A DNA stretch of 8,189 nt from Clostridiales bacterium (GCA_003497505.1 DNNV01000020.1:1-8189); one strand, 5' to 3'; shown: positions 1-7,332, counted from the first letter of the stretch. The notes: a model not told the origin generated them from the letters alone. Numbers and translations: made by a program.

Positions 1-1245
1 ACTGAAGAAGTTGAAGAGGCTAACCAGATAGCCTTAAATCGCTTTTTTGAAGCTGAGCCGTTTTTAATTGACGTTGCAAAAGCTATCGATGTTATCCCAA
101 ACATGACTCCGTATACTATTTTACATTCGGGACCTCCAATCGAATGGGAGAATATGTGTGGCCCGATGAAAGGGGCAATTATAGGTTTAGTCCTATTTGA
201 GGGTTTTGCAGATAATCCAGATGATGCTGTTAAGTTTGTAGAATCTGGTAAAATTGAATTCGGTTCATGTCATGATTATGGAGCTGTTGGACCTATGGCT
301 GGTGTAGTCTCAGCATCAATGTATGTACACGTAGTAAAAAATATGAAACATGGAAATTTATCTTTTTGCCCATTAACTGAAGGAACCAGAGCCAAAGTTC
401 TTCGCTTTGGGGCATATGATGATGATGTATTAGAGAATTTCAGATGGATCCACGGTGAGCTAGCAGAAACACTGCACAAAGCACTTAAGAATTCTAATGG
501 AATAGATGTGCGCTCAATGATTTCTCAGGCCTTACACATGGGAGATGAATGTCACAACAGAAACAAAGCAGGAAGTGGTTTATTTATGAAGGAATTGTTC
601 CCACTCCTTGTAAAAGCAAAACTTGAAGACGATGTTTTTCTAAGAGTATTGAATAATCTAAATACAAATGATCATTACTTCCTGAGTCTTTCAATGCCTG
701 CTTTGAAGGCATGTCTTGACGCTGCCCACGGAGTAAAAAATAGTACTATAGTAACTGCTCTATCCAGAAATGGTGTAGAATTTGGAATCCGTGTAAGCGG
801 TTGTGAGGGTAATACATGGTTCACCGGACCATCCCAATATGTTGAAGGACTTTATTTACCTGGGTTCTCTAAGGAGGATGCGAATTTGGATATGGGTGAC
901 AGTGCAATCACTGAAGCAGGAGGGGTAGGTGGATTTGCACTATCAGGCGCACCTGCAATTGTGCAATTCGTAGGTGGAAATGTAGAGGACTGTCTAAAGA
1001 TAACGAAAGATATGTACGAAATTACATTTACTGAAAACCCTACGTTCTCAATGCCAAATCTTGACTTCAGAGGTGGTCCAAGCGGTATTGACATAAGAAA
1101 GGTGCTGGAAACAGGAATTTTACCTGTAATTACAACAGGTATAGCTCACAAAAATGCAGGAGTAGGATTTATTGGCGCAGGGATTACAAATGCACCTATT
1201 GACTGCTTCGAAAAAGCCGTATTAGAAGTTGCAAAAAGAATCTAA
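1..1245 (+). CDS. DUF1116 protein, AllG/YlbE-like putative oxamic transcarbamylase subunit (5' partial)
   Basis: The frame is open from base 1 and reads homologous-looking sequence upstream of the ATG at 103, so the true start lies outside the window. 414 residues are visible; E. coli YlbE, as I recall it, is about 420 aa, so only a few N-terminal residues are probably missing. Family-like motifs are clear: HSGPPIEWE (visible residues 42-50) followed by GPMKGA (54-59), MGDECHNRN (180-188), MGDSAITE (298-305) and TGIAHK (379-384). The pattern matches E. coli YlbE (AllG) along its whole length. Known: AllF (FdrA), AllG and AllH together form oxamic transcarbamylase (oxalurate + phosphate to oxamate + carbamoyl phosphate) in anaerobic allantoin use. 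Inferred: this is the AllG-type subunit of a cytosolic carbamoyl-transferring complex, with an AllF/FdrA homologue expected just upstream. The actual substrate is unproven, since DUF1116 paralogues such as YahG occur in other clusters. The gene ends in TAA, 24 bp before the transporter gene, which suggests co-transcription. Confidence 0.88.
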   Translation, partial: TEEVEEANQIALNRFFEAEPFLIDVAKAIDVIPNMTPYTILHSGPPIEWENMCGPMKGAIIGLVLFEGFADNPDDAVKFVESGKIEFGSCHDYGAVGPMAGVVSASMYVHVVKNMKHGNLSFCPLTEGTRAKVLRFGAYDDDVLENFRWIHGELAETLHKALKNSNGIDVRSMISQALHMGDECHNRNKAGSGLFMKELFPLLVKAKLEDDVFLRVLNNLNTNDHYFLSLSMPALKACLDAAHGVKNSTIVTALSRNGVEFGIRVSGCEGNTWFTGPSQYVEGLYLPGFSKEDANLDMGDSAITEAGGVGGFALSGAPAIVQFVGGNVEDCLKITKDMYEITFTENPTFSMPNLDFRGGPSGIDIRKVLETGILPVITTGIAHKNAGVGFIGAGITNAPIDCFEKAVLEVAKRI

Positions 1246-1269
1246 AAAAATAGGATTGGAGATAATAAC

Positions 1270-2514
1270 ATGAAAAAAATGTCGTTTTCAATGAAAATGA
1301 TCGTAGGTTCGCTTTTAGGTATTTTAGTAGGTGCCGTCCTGGGTAAAAATACGATACACATTAAAATCTTTGGGGAAATATTTATTAATCTTATCACTAT
1401 GATGGTTCCCTTCTTGGTTTTCGGTGCATTAATAGAAGCAGCTATGACATTAGACATTAAAGACTTTGGTACAGTAGGTGTTAAAACTTTATTTTCATTT
1501 GTAATAACAAGTTCTGCAGCAGGAGTTATAGGTATTTTATTTGGTTATTTATTCAAACCCGGTGCCGGGATCACAGGCATTCAGCTATCAGAATATACCG
1601 GAAATACAACAGGTATGACTATTTCTGAGAGTATATTAGCCTTCTTCCCTAAAAATATTATTACAGCATTTAATAATAATACAATAACTCAGATTATTCT
1701 TTTTGCTTTAATAGTGGGCGTTACTATCTCATATTATAAAAACCTGGAACCAATCAAAAGAATACATGATTTAATACTTGATTTGAATGTACTGGTAATG
1801 AAAATCGTTACACTGATTATGAATTTTGCACCAATAGGTATATTTGCCATTACTGCAAATATGATCGGCCAGAACGGTCTTGGAATTTTAATTCCACTAC
1901 TTAAATTTATTATCGTTTGTACGCTTGCAAATGTTGCATGTTTATCATTTGTAGGATTGAGTGTGGCCGCATTTGCAAAAGTTAACTTCTTCAAGATGCT
2001 GGCTCATGCAAAACGAACATTTATTGTGGCTGCAACCACAACTTCATCAGCAATGTCTCTTCCAATGAAATTTCTGGATGCGGAAGAAAACATGGGTGTA
2101 AGCAAAAGAATCTCAAGATTTGTTAATCCTTTGGGCGGTACCCTTAACACGGATGGAGGAGTAATTCTAACTGTTTTAGCAAGTATGACTGTTGCTCAGA
2201 TTTTGGGAATTGAATTATCTTTCTCGGCAATGGGTATGCTGGTGGTGACCGCGGTGTTATCTTCATTTGGAAATACTATGGTTCCTGGTGGCGGAATCGT
2301 GGCAATTGCCATCGTATTTGCTCTGAATGGTATACCACTTGAAGGAGTTGCCCTATTTGCAGGTATTGACTGGATTCTCGCAATCACAAGAGTACCTGTA
2401 AACGTTGTTGATGATGTCTTCTGTTCGGTTTTTGTTGCAGCCAGTGAAAAGGAATTGGATCGTGACGTATTTTACGGAAGAAAAAAGATAGTGTCAGATG
2501 AGATAAATGCTTAA
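1270..2514 (+). CDS. Dicarboxylate/amino acid:cation symporter (SDF/DAACS family)
   Basis: This is a 414-aa hydrophobic membrane protein of usual family length, with the eight-helix, two-hairpin GltPh/DctA layout. Hairpin 1 carries TTSSAMSLP (around 257-265, the serine-rich loop), TM7 carries NTDGG (293-297, usually NMDGT), hairpin 2 carries PGGG, and TM8 carries a motif from D367 to D382 containing TRVPVN. By alignment to GltPh from memory, R374 equals the carboxylate-binding R397, N378 equals N401 and D382 equals the sodium ligand D405. A371 stands where GltPh has D394, which binds the substrate amino group, and V375 replaces T398. Inferred: it imports a carboxylate or dicarboxylate lacking an alpha-amino group, coupled to Na+ or H+. 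The start has a good ribosome site (GGAG, 8 nt upstream). It sits between the AllG-like and AllH-like genes, so it probably supplies the substrate of that pathway. The family call is firm; the substrate is unknown. Confidence 0.93.
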   Translation: MKKMSFSMKMIVGSLLGILVGAVLGKNTIHIKIFGEIFINLITMMVPFLVFGALIEAAMTLDIKDFGTVGVKTLFSFVITSSAAGVIGILFGYLFKPGAGITGIQLSEYTGNTTGMTISESILAFFPKNIITAFNNNTITQIILFALIVGVTISYYKNLEPIKRIHDLILDLNVLVMKIVTLIMNFAPIGIFAITANMIGQNGLGILIPLLKFIIVCTLANVACLSFVGLSVAAFAKVNFFKMLAHAKRTFIVAATTTSSAMSLPMKFLDAEENMGVSKRISRFVNPLGGTLNTDGGVILTVLASMTVAQILGIELSFSAMGMLVVTAVLSSFGNTMVPGGGIVAIAIVFALNGIPLEGVALFAGIDWILAITRVPVNVVDDVFCSVFVAASEKELDRDVFYGRKKIVSDEINA

Positions 2515-2558
2515 AATATATCCAAGATAGCAGAAATCTATTTTGCGAATTCTAAATG

Positions 2559-2594
2559 TAGGTCAGGACAATTTTACGAATATGATCTGACCTA
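2559..2594. repeat. Inverted repeat between transporter and DUF2877 genes
   Basis: The arms TAGGTCAG (2559-2566) and CTGACCTA (2587-2594) are perfect complements around a 20-nt loop. They lie in the 156-bp gap between the transporter stop and the DUF2877 start. Only a poor T-run follows (ATTTACTTT), so this is not a standard intrinsic terminator. It could be a regulator-binding dyad or a weak attenuating hairpin. No convincing promoter hexamers were found in the remaining gap, which is very AT-rich. Confidence 0.45.
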
Positions 2595-2670
2595 ATTTAC
2601 TTTAAAATACTTACAGATTTTAAGTTTTTGTGAATTGTTTTAAATTAATAGTTGGCTATGAGGTGAAAAC

Positions 2671-3546
2671 ATGACATATGCCTTAAAAATATGCGAGCAC
2701 CTAGCTCGTGAATTGAATAACCAAAATGGGACAATATTAAAGCTACATTCCGTTTATAGCTCTGCAGTGAATTATAAGACTATAAACGGACGAATAGTGA
2801 CATTTTTGTCTTCACAAAGATCGATGGGGGTTGCATCAGTTTGCCTTCCTACCGATAATATTAGAGAATTTTTTTATGGCACAGATGAGCTTCATATTTA
2901 CAATTCTCATTTAATAGGGAAGTCAGCAAAAATAGATTTTAGCAATTCTGAGATTATAAGCCCATATATAAGTAGCTATATGAATCTAAATAGAAAAGCT
3001 GATATAGCTTCCCAATTAAAAAAAGTGCTTATTAGCAATATTCCTGAAAATGGAATATATAAAGAAATTGCAAAGTTGAAAATTCTTAAATTGCCTGAAA
3101 TCCCAGGAATAATATCAAATGGCATATATCCAGAGAGGTTTGGAAAGCTAATGGAAAGCATTCTGCACAATGTAGAAATTAATGCACTTGACGAGATTTT
3201 TAAAGGCATAATAGGCTATGGGATAGGCTTAACACCATCAGCAGATGATTTTATTTTAGGAATTCTAGCTGTATATTCATCTTGTGATAGGGTTTTTAAG
3301 AATTTGGCGCAAGTATGTAAAGCTAATATTTACAGGACTAACGATATAAGTGCTGAGATGCTTTTTCATGGAAGCGAAAAGAGATTCTGTGAGCCTATAA
3401 TAGAGTTTTTCGAATCACCAGATATAAGCGAAGCAACAACAAGTATTCTCAATATCGGGTATTCTTCAGGACATGATATACTTTGTGGTATATATGCAGG
3501 TCTAATACTATTATGCGAAGACCAAAACCAAATTAACCTGCAATAA
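2671..3546 (+). CDS. DUF2877 protein, AllH/YlbF-like putative oxamic transcarbamylase subunit
   Basis: The protein has 291 aa. The DUF2877 hallmark GIGLTPSADDF is at residues 184-194 (family pattern G-x-G-L-T-P-S-x-D-D), and a second conserved block, SSGHD followed by a Gly-rich helix, lies near the C-terminus at 265-269. The N-terminal 150 residues are less conserved, as usual for the family. There is no signal peptide or membrane segment, so it is cytosolic. Known: E. coli YlbF (AllH) is the DUF2877 subunit of oxamic transcarbamylase with AllF and AllG. Inferred: it partners with the DUF1116 protein encoded upstream. In the E. coli cluster the two genes are neighbours; here a transporter lies between them. 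The ATG is preceded by GAGGTG at good spacing. The FAH-family gene follows 27 bp later, consistent with one transcript. The family call is strong; the reaction is inferred. Confidence 0.87.
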   Translation: MTYALKICEHLARELNNQNGTILKLHSVYSSAVNYKTINGRIVTFLSSQRSMGVASVCLPTDNIREFFYGTDELHIYNSHLIGKSAKIDFSNSEIISPYISSYMNLNRKADIASQLKKVLISNIPENGIYKEIAKLKILKLPEIPGIISNGIYPERFGKLMESILHNVEINALDEIFKGIIGYGIGLTPSADDFILGILAVYSSCDRVFKNLAQVCKANIYRTNDISAEMLFHGSEKRFCEPIIEFFESPDISEATTSILNIGYSSGHDILCGIYAGLILLCEDQNQINLQ

Positions 3547-3573
3547 TTTTAATTTGAAAAAAGGTGGTTACTT

Positions 3574-4452
3574 ATGAAATTTGCAACATATATATATAAT
3601 TCTCAGGAGTTAGTTGGTGTACTTTCCAACAGCGAGACTGAAATATGCTCAATACAAGAATTTGGTCTTGATTATAAAACTATGACAGAACTTATCAAAA
3701 AAATGACAGAAAAAGAAAAGCAACAAATTACAAAACAACTTGATGCAAAGGACTATAGCGGATTGACAATTGAAGATGTACAATTGCTCTCTCCAATTCC
3801 AATGCCAAGAGATATAATAGCTGTATCGCAGAATTATGTATCACATGTAAAGGAAACTTGCCGGGTAAACGGAGTAGAGTATGTTAGACCGAAATACTGT
3901 AATTATTTCTGGCGTAGGGTAAATAGAGCTATAGCACATAATGGAAGCTTATGTCTGCATGCTGAGATTTCTTCAAAGATGGATTACGAAGTTGAACTAG
4001 CTGTTATAATCGGAAAAGAATGCAGCCGTGTCTCTCAGGAAGATGCAATGGACTATGTTTTTGGATATACAATATCAAATGATATAAGTGCAAGAGATAT
4101 TCAAAACAATTTGGCACAGTACGCTTATGCAAAGGGACTTGACGATACTACTCCTATAGGTCCGTATATTGTTACAGCTGATGAAATCAAGGATCCTCAC
4201 AATTTAAATCTTTTGCTTAGAGTTAATGGTGAGTTAAGGCAAAACGGTAATACTGATGATTTTATTTTTAATATTCCATATGTAATCAGTGATATTTCAA
4301 AGGGAATGACACTTTTTCCTGGAGACATAATTATGACGGGTACACCATCTGGCGTTGGTATTGGTATGAATCCACCTGTATTTCTTAAACATGGTGATAT
4401 AATAGAAAGTGAAATAGAAGGGCTTGGAATTCTAAGAAATATTATGGAGTAG
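3574..4452 (+). CDS. Fumarylacetoacetate hydrolase (FAH) family protein
   Basis: The protein has 292 aa, typical for single-domain FAH enzymes with an N-terminal extension. A variable domain of about 75 residues precedes the catalytic fold. Visible catalytic features: the His-Glu pair in NYVSHVKE (H91, E94), the metal ligands in DYEVELAVIIGK (E139, E141) and NDISARD (D170), and Lys/Asp in the KGLDDTTPIGP loop (K187, D190), followed by the usual C-terminal MTGTPSGVG motif. The loop differs from the common K-S-x-D-T-F-x-P-x-G-P form. Known: the family uses Mg2+ or Mn2+ and includes acylpyruvate hydrolases, oxaloacetate decarboxylase/tautomerase, 2-hydroxyhepta-2,4-diene-1,7-dioate isomerase, 2,4-diketo-3-deoxy sugar acid hydrolases, and proteins annotated as ureidoglycolate lyases. 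The sequence does not discriminate among these. In this context it probably cleaves or isomerises a keto- or ureido-acid intermediate. The AAGGTGG ribosome site fits the ATG. Confidence 0.9.
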   Translation: MKFATYIYNSQELVGVLSNSETEICSIQEFGLDYKTMTELIKKMTEKEKQQITKQLDAKDYSGLTIEDVQLLSPIPMPRDIIAVSQNYVSHVKETCRVNGVEYVRPKYCNYFWRRVNRAIAHNGSLCLHAEISSKMDYEVELAVIIGKECSRVSQEDAMDYVFGYTISNDISARDIQNNLAQYAYAKGLDDTTPIGPYIVTADEIKDPHNLNLLLRVNGELRQNGNTDDFIFNIPYVISDISKGMTLFPGDIIMTGTPSGVGIGMNPPVFLKHGDIIESEIEGLGILRNIME

Positions 4453-4514
4453 ATATTCCTTAAGTAGAGATAACTATTTTAAATTTATTATAGATATAAA
4501 GGAGTGATAGAGTT

Positions 4515-5984
4515 ATGAAATTCCAACCATTGGAAAAAAGTATTATGGAGTTGCAGCAAGCAATGGAGAACAATGAAATCACGTCTTTAGAGCTGACTAA
4601 GTTTTACCTGGACAGAATTGAAGAGTACGATAAAAAAGGACCTAAATTAAACTCCATCGTAACAGTTAATAGCACTGCTATTGAAGATGCCATCAAATTG
4701 GATGAAGTTAGAAAAACCACAGGAAAACTTAGCAATCTGCATGGTATACCAATAGTCATTAAAGATAATTTAAATACATTTGACATGCCTACCACTGCCT
4801 CAAGTATACTTTTGGCTGACAACAAGCCGTCTTATGATGCTTTTATAGTAAATAAACTACGTGAGGCAGGTGCAGTAATTCTTGCAAAAACAAATTTATC
4901 AGAATTTGCCTGTCATGGATTCACGGATGGAACACTAATTGGTCAGACCCTAAATCCATATGATTTAACCAGGACCCCAGGAGGTTCTTCCGGAGGCACT
5001 GGAGCTGCTGTAGCCGCAAACTTTGCCGCTGGCGGGCTTGGTACCGATACAGTAAATTCAGTGCGTAGCCCGGCAAGTGCAACTAACCTGGTTGGTTTTA
5101 GACCATCAACAGGATTACTGTCCAGAGGGGGAATCCTACCCGTTACAGAAACTCAGGATACAGCAGGGACACTTACCAGAAGCGTTTCGGATGCGGCTAT
5201 TTTATTAGATATATGCGTAGGTTTTGATCAGGAGGATAAGGCAAGTGCAGAACAAATCAAGCATGTGCCTCCTTCTTATACTAATTTTTTAAAAGTTGAT
5301 GGACTTCGTAATAAACGATTGGGGCTGCTTTTAAACATCATGGAAATGACTGATGCTGAAGTAAATGAAATAATGGAAGAATCAATCAAATTGATGCGTG
5401 AAAATGGTGCTGAAATAATTACTATTGATGCGCCAGAATTTGAGATGAACCGTCTTAACAAGGAGTGCGACGTTCAAATTTACGAGTTTAAGGAACAATT
5501 GGATAAGTATTTTGCACAAGCTTCAAACTGCCCCGTGCCAAACTTTCAATTTCTTGTGGACAGCGGAAAATTGTATTCTGCAATTAACGGATTCATGAAG
5601 AAATGCGCAGAGGTAGAAAATCCTAGCGAATTAGAAGACTACAAGGACAAACTTTTAAATATTGTCAAAAATAGGAAAACTGCTTACTCTGTTATGGCTA
5701 AATATGAGCTGGATGCGTTTGTTTATCCACATCAAAATATTCTTGTTCAGCATGTGGGTCTTCAATCTCAGCAGGGACGTAATGGGTTGCTAGCTTCGAT
5801 ACTTGGTTTCCCAGCTGTGACTGTTCCAGCCGGATTTTCCAAGCAAACTGATGAAGCACCACTCGGTGTGCCAGTTGGAATAGAGTTTATGGCAAGACGA
5901 TGGGATGAACCAACTTTGTTTGAAATTGCATATGGCTTTGAACATCTATCGAGTAGCAGACGGCTTCCGCCGACTACTCCATAG
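4515..5984 (+). CDS. Amidase-signature (AS) family amidase
   Basis: The 489-aa protein has the complete Ser-cisSer-Lys triad: K83 in IPIVIKDN, S158 in the PGGSSGG motif (155-161), and nucleophile S182. The 24-residue spacing S158 to S182 equals that in FAAH (S217/S241). The segment before the nucleophile reads GTDTVNSVRSPAS instead of the usual GTDTGGSIR, a variant I associate with a subgroup of bacterial and fungal amidases annotated only as amidase. The family hydrolyses C-N amide bonds to a carboxylate and ammonia. No signal peptide is visible, so it is cytosolic. It is not GatA by context, because gatC and gatB are absent and the motif is divergent. Inferred: it removes ammonia from an amide intermediate of the cluster, for example an oxamate-like product. 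The start has AAAGGAG about 10 nt upstream. The short Ser/Arg/Pro-rich tail overlaps a possible terminator stem. Confidence 0.92.
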   Translation: MKFQPLEKSIMELQQAMENNEITSLELTKFYLDRIEEYDKKGPKLNSIVTVNSTAIEDAIKLDEVRKTTGKLSNLHGIPIVIKDNLNTFDMPTTASSILLADNKPSYDAFIVNKLREAGAVILAKTNLSEFACHGFTDGTLIGQTLNPYDLTRTPGGSSGGTGAAVAANFAAGGLGTDTVNSVRSPASATNLVGFRPSTGLLSRGGILPVTETQDTAGTLTRSVSDAAILLDICVGFDQEDKASAEQIKHVPPSYTNFLKVDGLRNKRLGLLLNIMEMTDAEVNEIMEESIKLMRENGAEIITIDAPEFEMNRLNKECDVQIYEFKEQLDKYFAQASNCPVPNFQFLVDSGKLYSAINGFMKKCAEVENPSELEDYKDKLLNIVKNRKTAYSVMAKYELDAFVYPHQNILVQHVGLQSQQGRNGLLASILGFPAVTVPAGFSKQTDEAPLGVPVGIEFMARRWDEPTLFEIAYGFEHLSSSRRLPPTTP

Positions 5985-5995
5985 AGTTATTTTTA
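5951..5995 (+). terminator. Possible weak terminator at the end of the amidase gene
   Basis: GAGTAG (5951-5956) pairs with CTACTC (5974-5979), with an inner CGG/CCG stem (5961-5963 with 5967-5969) closing a CTT loop. The 4-by-4 internal loop between them lowers stability. A T5 run follows at 5990-5994. The stem overlaps the last codons and ends just before the TAG. It may partly end the upstream operon before the aconitase-like gene. Confidence 0.35.
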
Positions 5996-6095
5996 TGCCA
6001 TTCTTACTTTCATCTTAATGAAAATATCGAATGAGAGGGCTACATTCATATCTATGTTTTGAGATCTATCATGCTAGTTAACAGAGCGTTACTGT

Positions 6096-6135
6096 TATTA
6101 AGTCCCCAGATTCTCGTAAATCTGGGGACTTAATA
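6096..6135. promoter_or_regulatory. Perfect 17-bp stem-loop upstream of the aconitase-like gene
   Basis: Bases 6096-6112 are the exact reverse complement of 6119-6135, with the 6-nt loop CTCGTA. The core is AAGTCCCCAGATT / AATCTGGGGACTT. The stem ends 17 nt before the AAAGGA ribosome site of the next gene. No T-run follows on either strand (TGATATAGC on +), so it does not look like a classical intrinsic terminator. It could act as an RNA attenuator or stabiliser, a dyad operator, or a small mobile palindrome. The rest of the 175-bp gap is AT-rich and I could not find a convincing promoter in it. Confidence 0.6.
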
Positions 6136-6153
6136 TGATATAGCATTTAATAG

Positions 6154-6159
6154 AAAGGA
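6154..6159 (+). promoter_or_regulatory. Ribosome binding site deciding the aconitase-like gene start
   Basis: AAAGGA directly abuts the ATG at 6160, leaving no spacing for initiation there. The in-frame GTG at 6172 is 12 nt downstream of AAAGGA, which is long but usable. An in-frame ATG at 6184 is also possible but would be too far from this site and would trim the conserved N-terminus. Confidence 0.45.
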
Positions 6160-6171
6160 ATGATTATAACA

Positions 6172-7332
6172 GTGAAATATATTATGCATTATCTTGCAAG
6201 AGCTGCTTCATTACCTGAAGTAGTTATAGGACAAGAAATAAGCCTTAAAGCTGATTTGCTTTTAGGGCACGATGGAACATTGCCAAAAATTCTTTCTATT
6301 TGGAAACAAGGAGAATACAAAATGGCAACAGACAATAAGTTTCTTATAACTGTAGATCATGCTTTTCCTGCACCTACTGTACAAGATCGTGTTAACCAAC
6401 AAGAAATGGCTGAAGTATGTAAAGACAAAAAATGCCAACTCTATAATCACGGAGAAGGTGTACTGCATCAGGTTGTTGCAGAGAACATTGATTTTCAACC
6501 AGGTATGATAATTGTTGGAGCTGATGGTCACGTATCAACTTCCGGAGCTTTTGGGGCAATTGCTTTTTCTGTATCTCCTGAAGGACTGGTACCAGTATTG
6601 GAGACGAGCAACTATAATTTAAAAGTACCAGATGTAGTTACAATCTATCTAGATGGAGAGTTAAGAACCGAGACTATGGCTAGGGACGTTGCCCTTTATA
6701 TTTTAGGTACCTACGGGCATGAGGTACAAGGTAAAGCAGTAGCATTGAGAGGTTCTTTCTTGGACAAGGCTAGTATCGATAGTAAGATGACGTTATGTAA
6801 CTTGCTTCCTGAAGCTGGAGTAGTTACAGCAGTTATTGTTCCTAAGGATTCGGAGGAAGAAGGAACTGTTATTAGTATTAATGTTGGCTCCATAGAACCA
6901 ATGTTAGCTGTTCCACCTGAGTCTAATTCTGTAATACCACTTAAAAACATGGCGGGGAAAAAGGTTACTGTTGCAATTATAGGCGGTTGCTCAGCAGGAA
7001 GGCTAGAGGATATGATTGTAGTCGCAGATGTTTTAAAAGGACAGTCTGTTCACCCTGAAGTAACCTTAATTGTAACACCAGCTTCCATTAAAATTGTTAA
7101 TGAAATGGAGCAGAGAGGTTTAACATCCATCTTAAGGAGTAGTGGAGCAGTTATAATGCCGCCTGGTTGTGGACCATGCCCAGGAAAACACTTTGGAATA
7201 TTGGCTCCTAATGATGTGGCTATAACAACGACTATTCGTAATTCACCTGGAAGAATAGGTGCTAAAGAAGCAGAAATTTACCTTGCATCACCGTTAAGCG
7301 TAGCTTTGGCAGCTATCAAAGGAGTAATGTAG
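6172..7332 (+). CDS. Aconitase/3-isopropylmalate dehydratase large-subunit family protein (LeuC/DmdA-like, divergent)
   Basis: The protein has 386 aa from GTG 6172 (390 from ATG 6160), somewhat shorter than LeuC at about 420. The N-terminus (LARAA, then GHDGT) and VDH (61-63) with PAPT (66-69) match the family. All three [4Fe-4S] cysteines are present: C273 in GGCSAGR, and C333 and C336 in PPGCGPCPG. The C-terminal block RNSPGRIG followed by AEIYLASP matches the substrate-binding Arg region. Usual active-site residues differ: GDSH reads ADGH, CTNGR reads CSAGR and NRNF reads IRNS. Known: these enzymes dehydrate and rehydrate 2- or 3-hydroxy di- and tricarboxylates (isopropylmalate, homocitrate, dimethylmalate) and need a small LeuD-type subunit. 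None is encoded in the window: the next + strand bases lead to a terminator and an opposite-strand tRNA. Inferred: it is a dehydratase or isomerase for an unusual hydroxy acid linked to the upstream cluster. LeuC itself is unlikely. Confidence 0.85.
   Translation: MKYIMHYLARAASLPEVVIGQEISLKADLLLGHDGTLPKILSIWKQGEYKMATDNKFLITVDHAFPAPTVQDRVNQQEMAEVCKDKKCQLYNHGEGVLHQVVAENIDFQPGMIIVGADGHVSTSGAFGAIAFSVSPEGLVPVLETSNYNLKVPDVVTIYLDGELRTETMARDVALYILGTYGHEVQGKAVALRGSFLDKASIDSKMTLCNLLPEAGVVTAVIVPKDSEEEGTVISINVGSIEPMLAVPPESNSVIPLKNMAGKKVTVAIIGGCSAGRLEDMIVVADVLKGQSVHPEVTLIVTPASIKIVNEMEQRGLTSILRSSGAVIMPPGCGPCPGKHFGILAPNDVAITTTIRNSPGRIGAKEAEIYLASPLSVALAAIKGVM

Noticed and set aside
103..105. ATG at 103 as the start of the DUF1116 protein
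   Set aside because: The frame is open to base 1, and the upstream codons resemble the family N-terminus (a short helix, then a D-V-I-P motif). The gene is truncated by the window edge.
4515..5984. GatA (Glu-tRNA amidotransferase subunit A) as identity of the amidase
   Set aside because: No gatB or gatC is nearby and the nucleophile motif is VNS instead of GGS. A catabolic context is more consistent.
6262..6531. Minus-strand 89-aa open frame inside the aconitase-like gene
   Set aside because: It is a shadow of the conserved plus-strand coding sequence and has no family resemblance.
6172..7332. LeuC of leucine biosynthesis
   Set aside because: There is no leuD, leuB or leuA nearby, and the DSH and CTNG motifs are changed.
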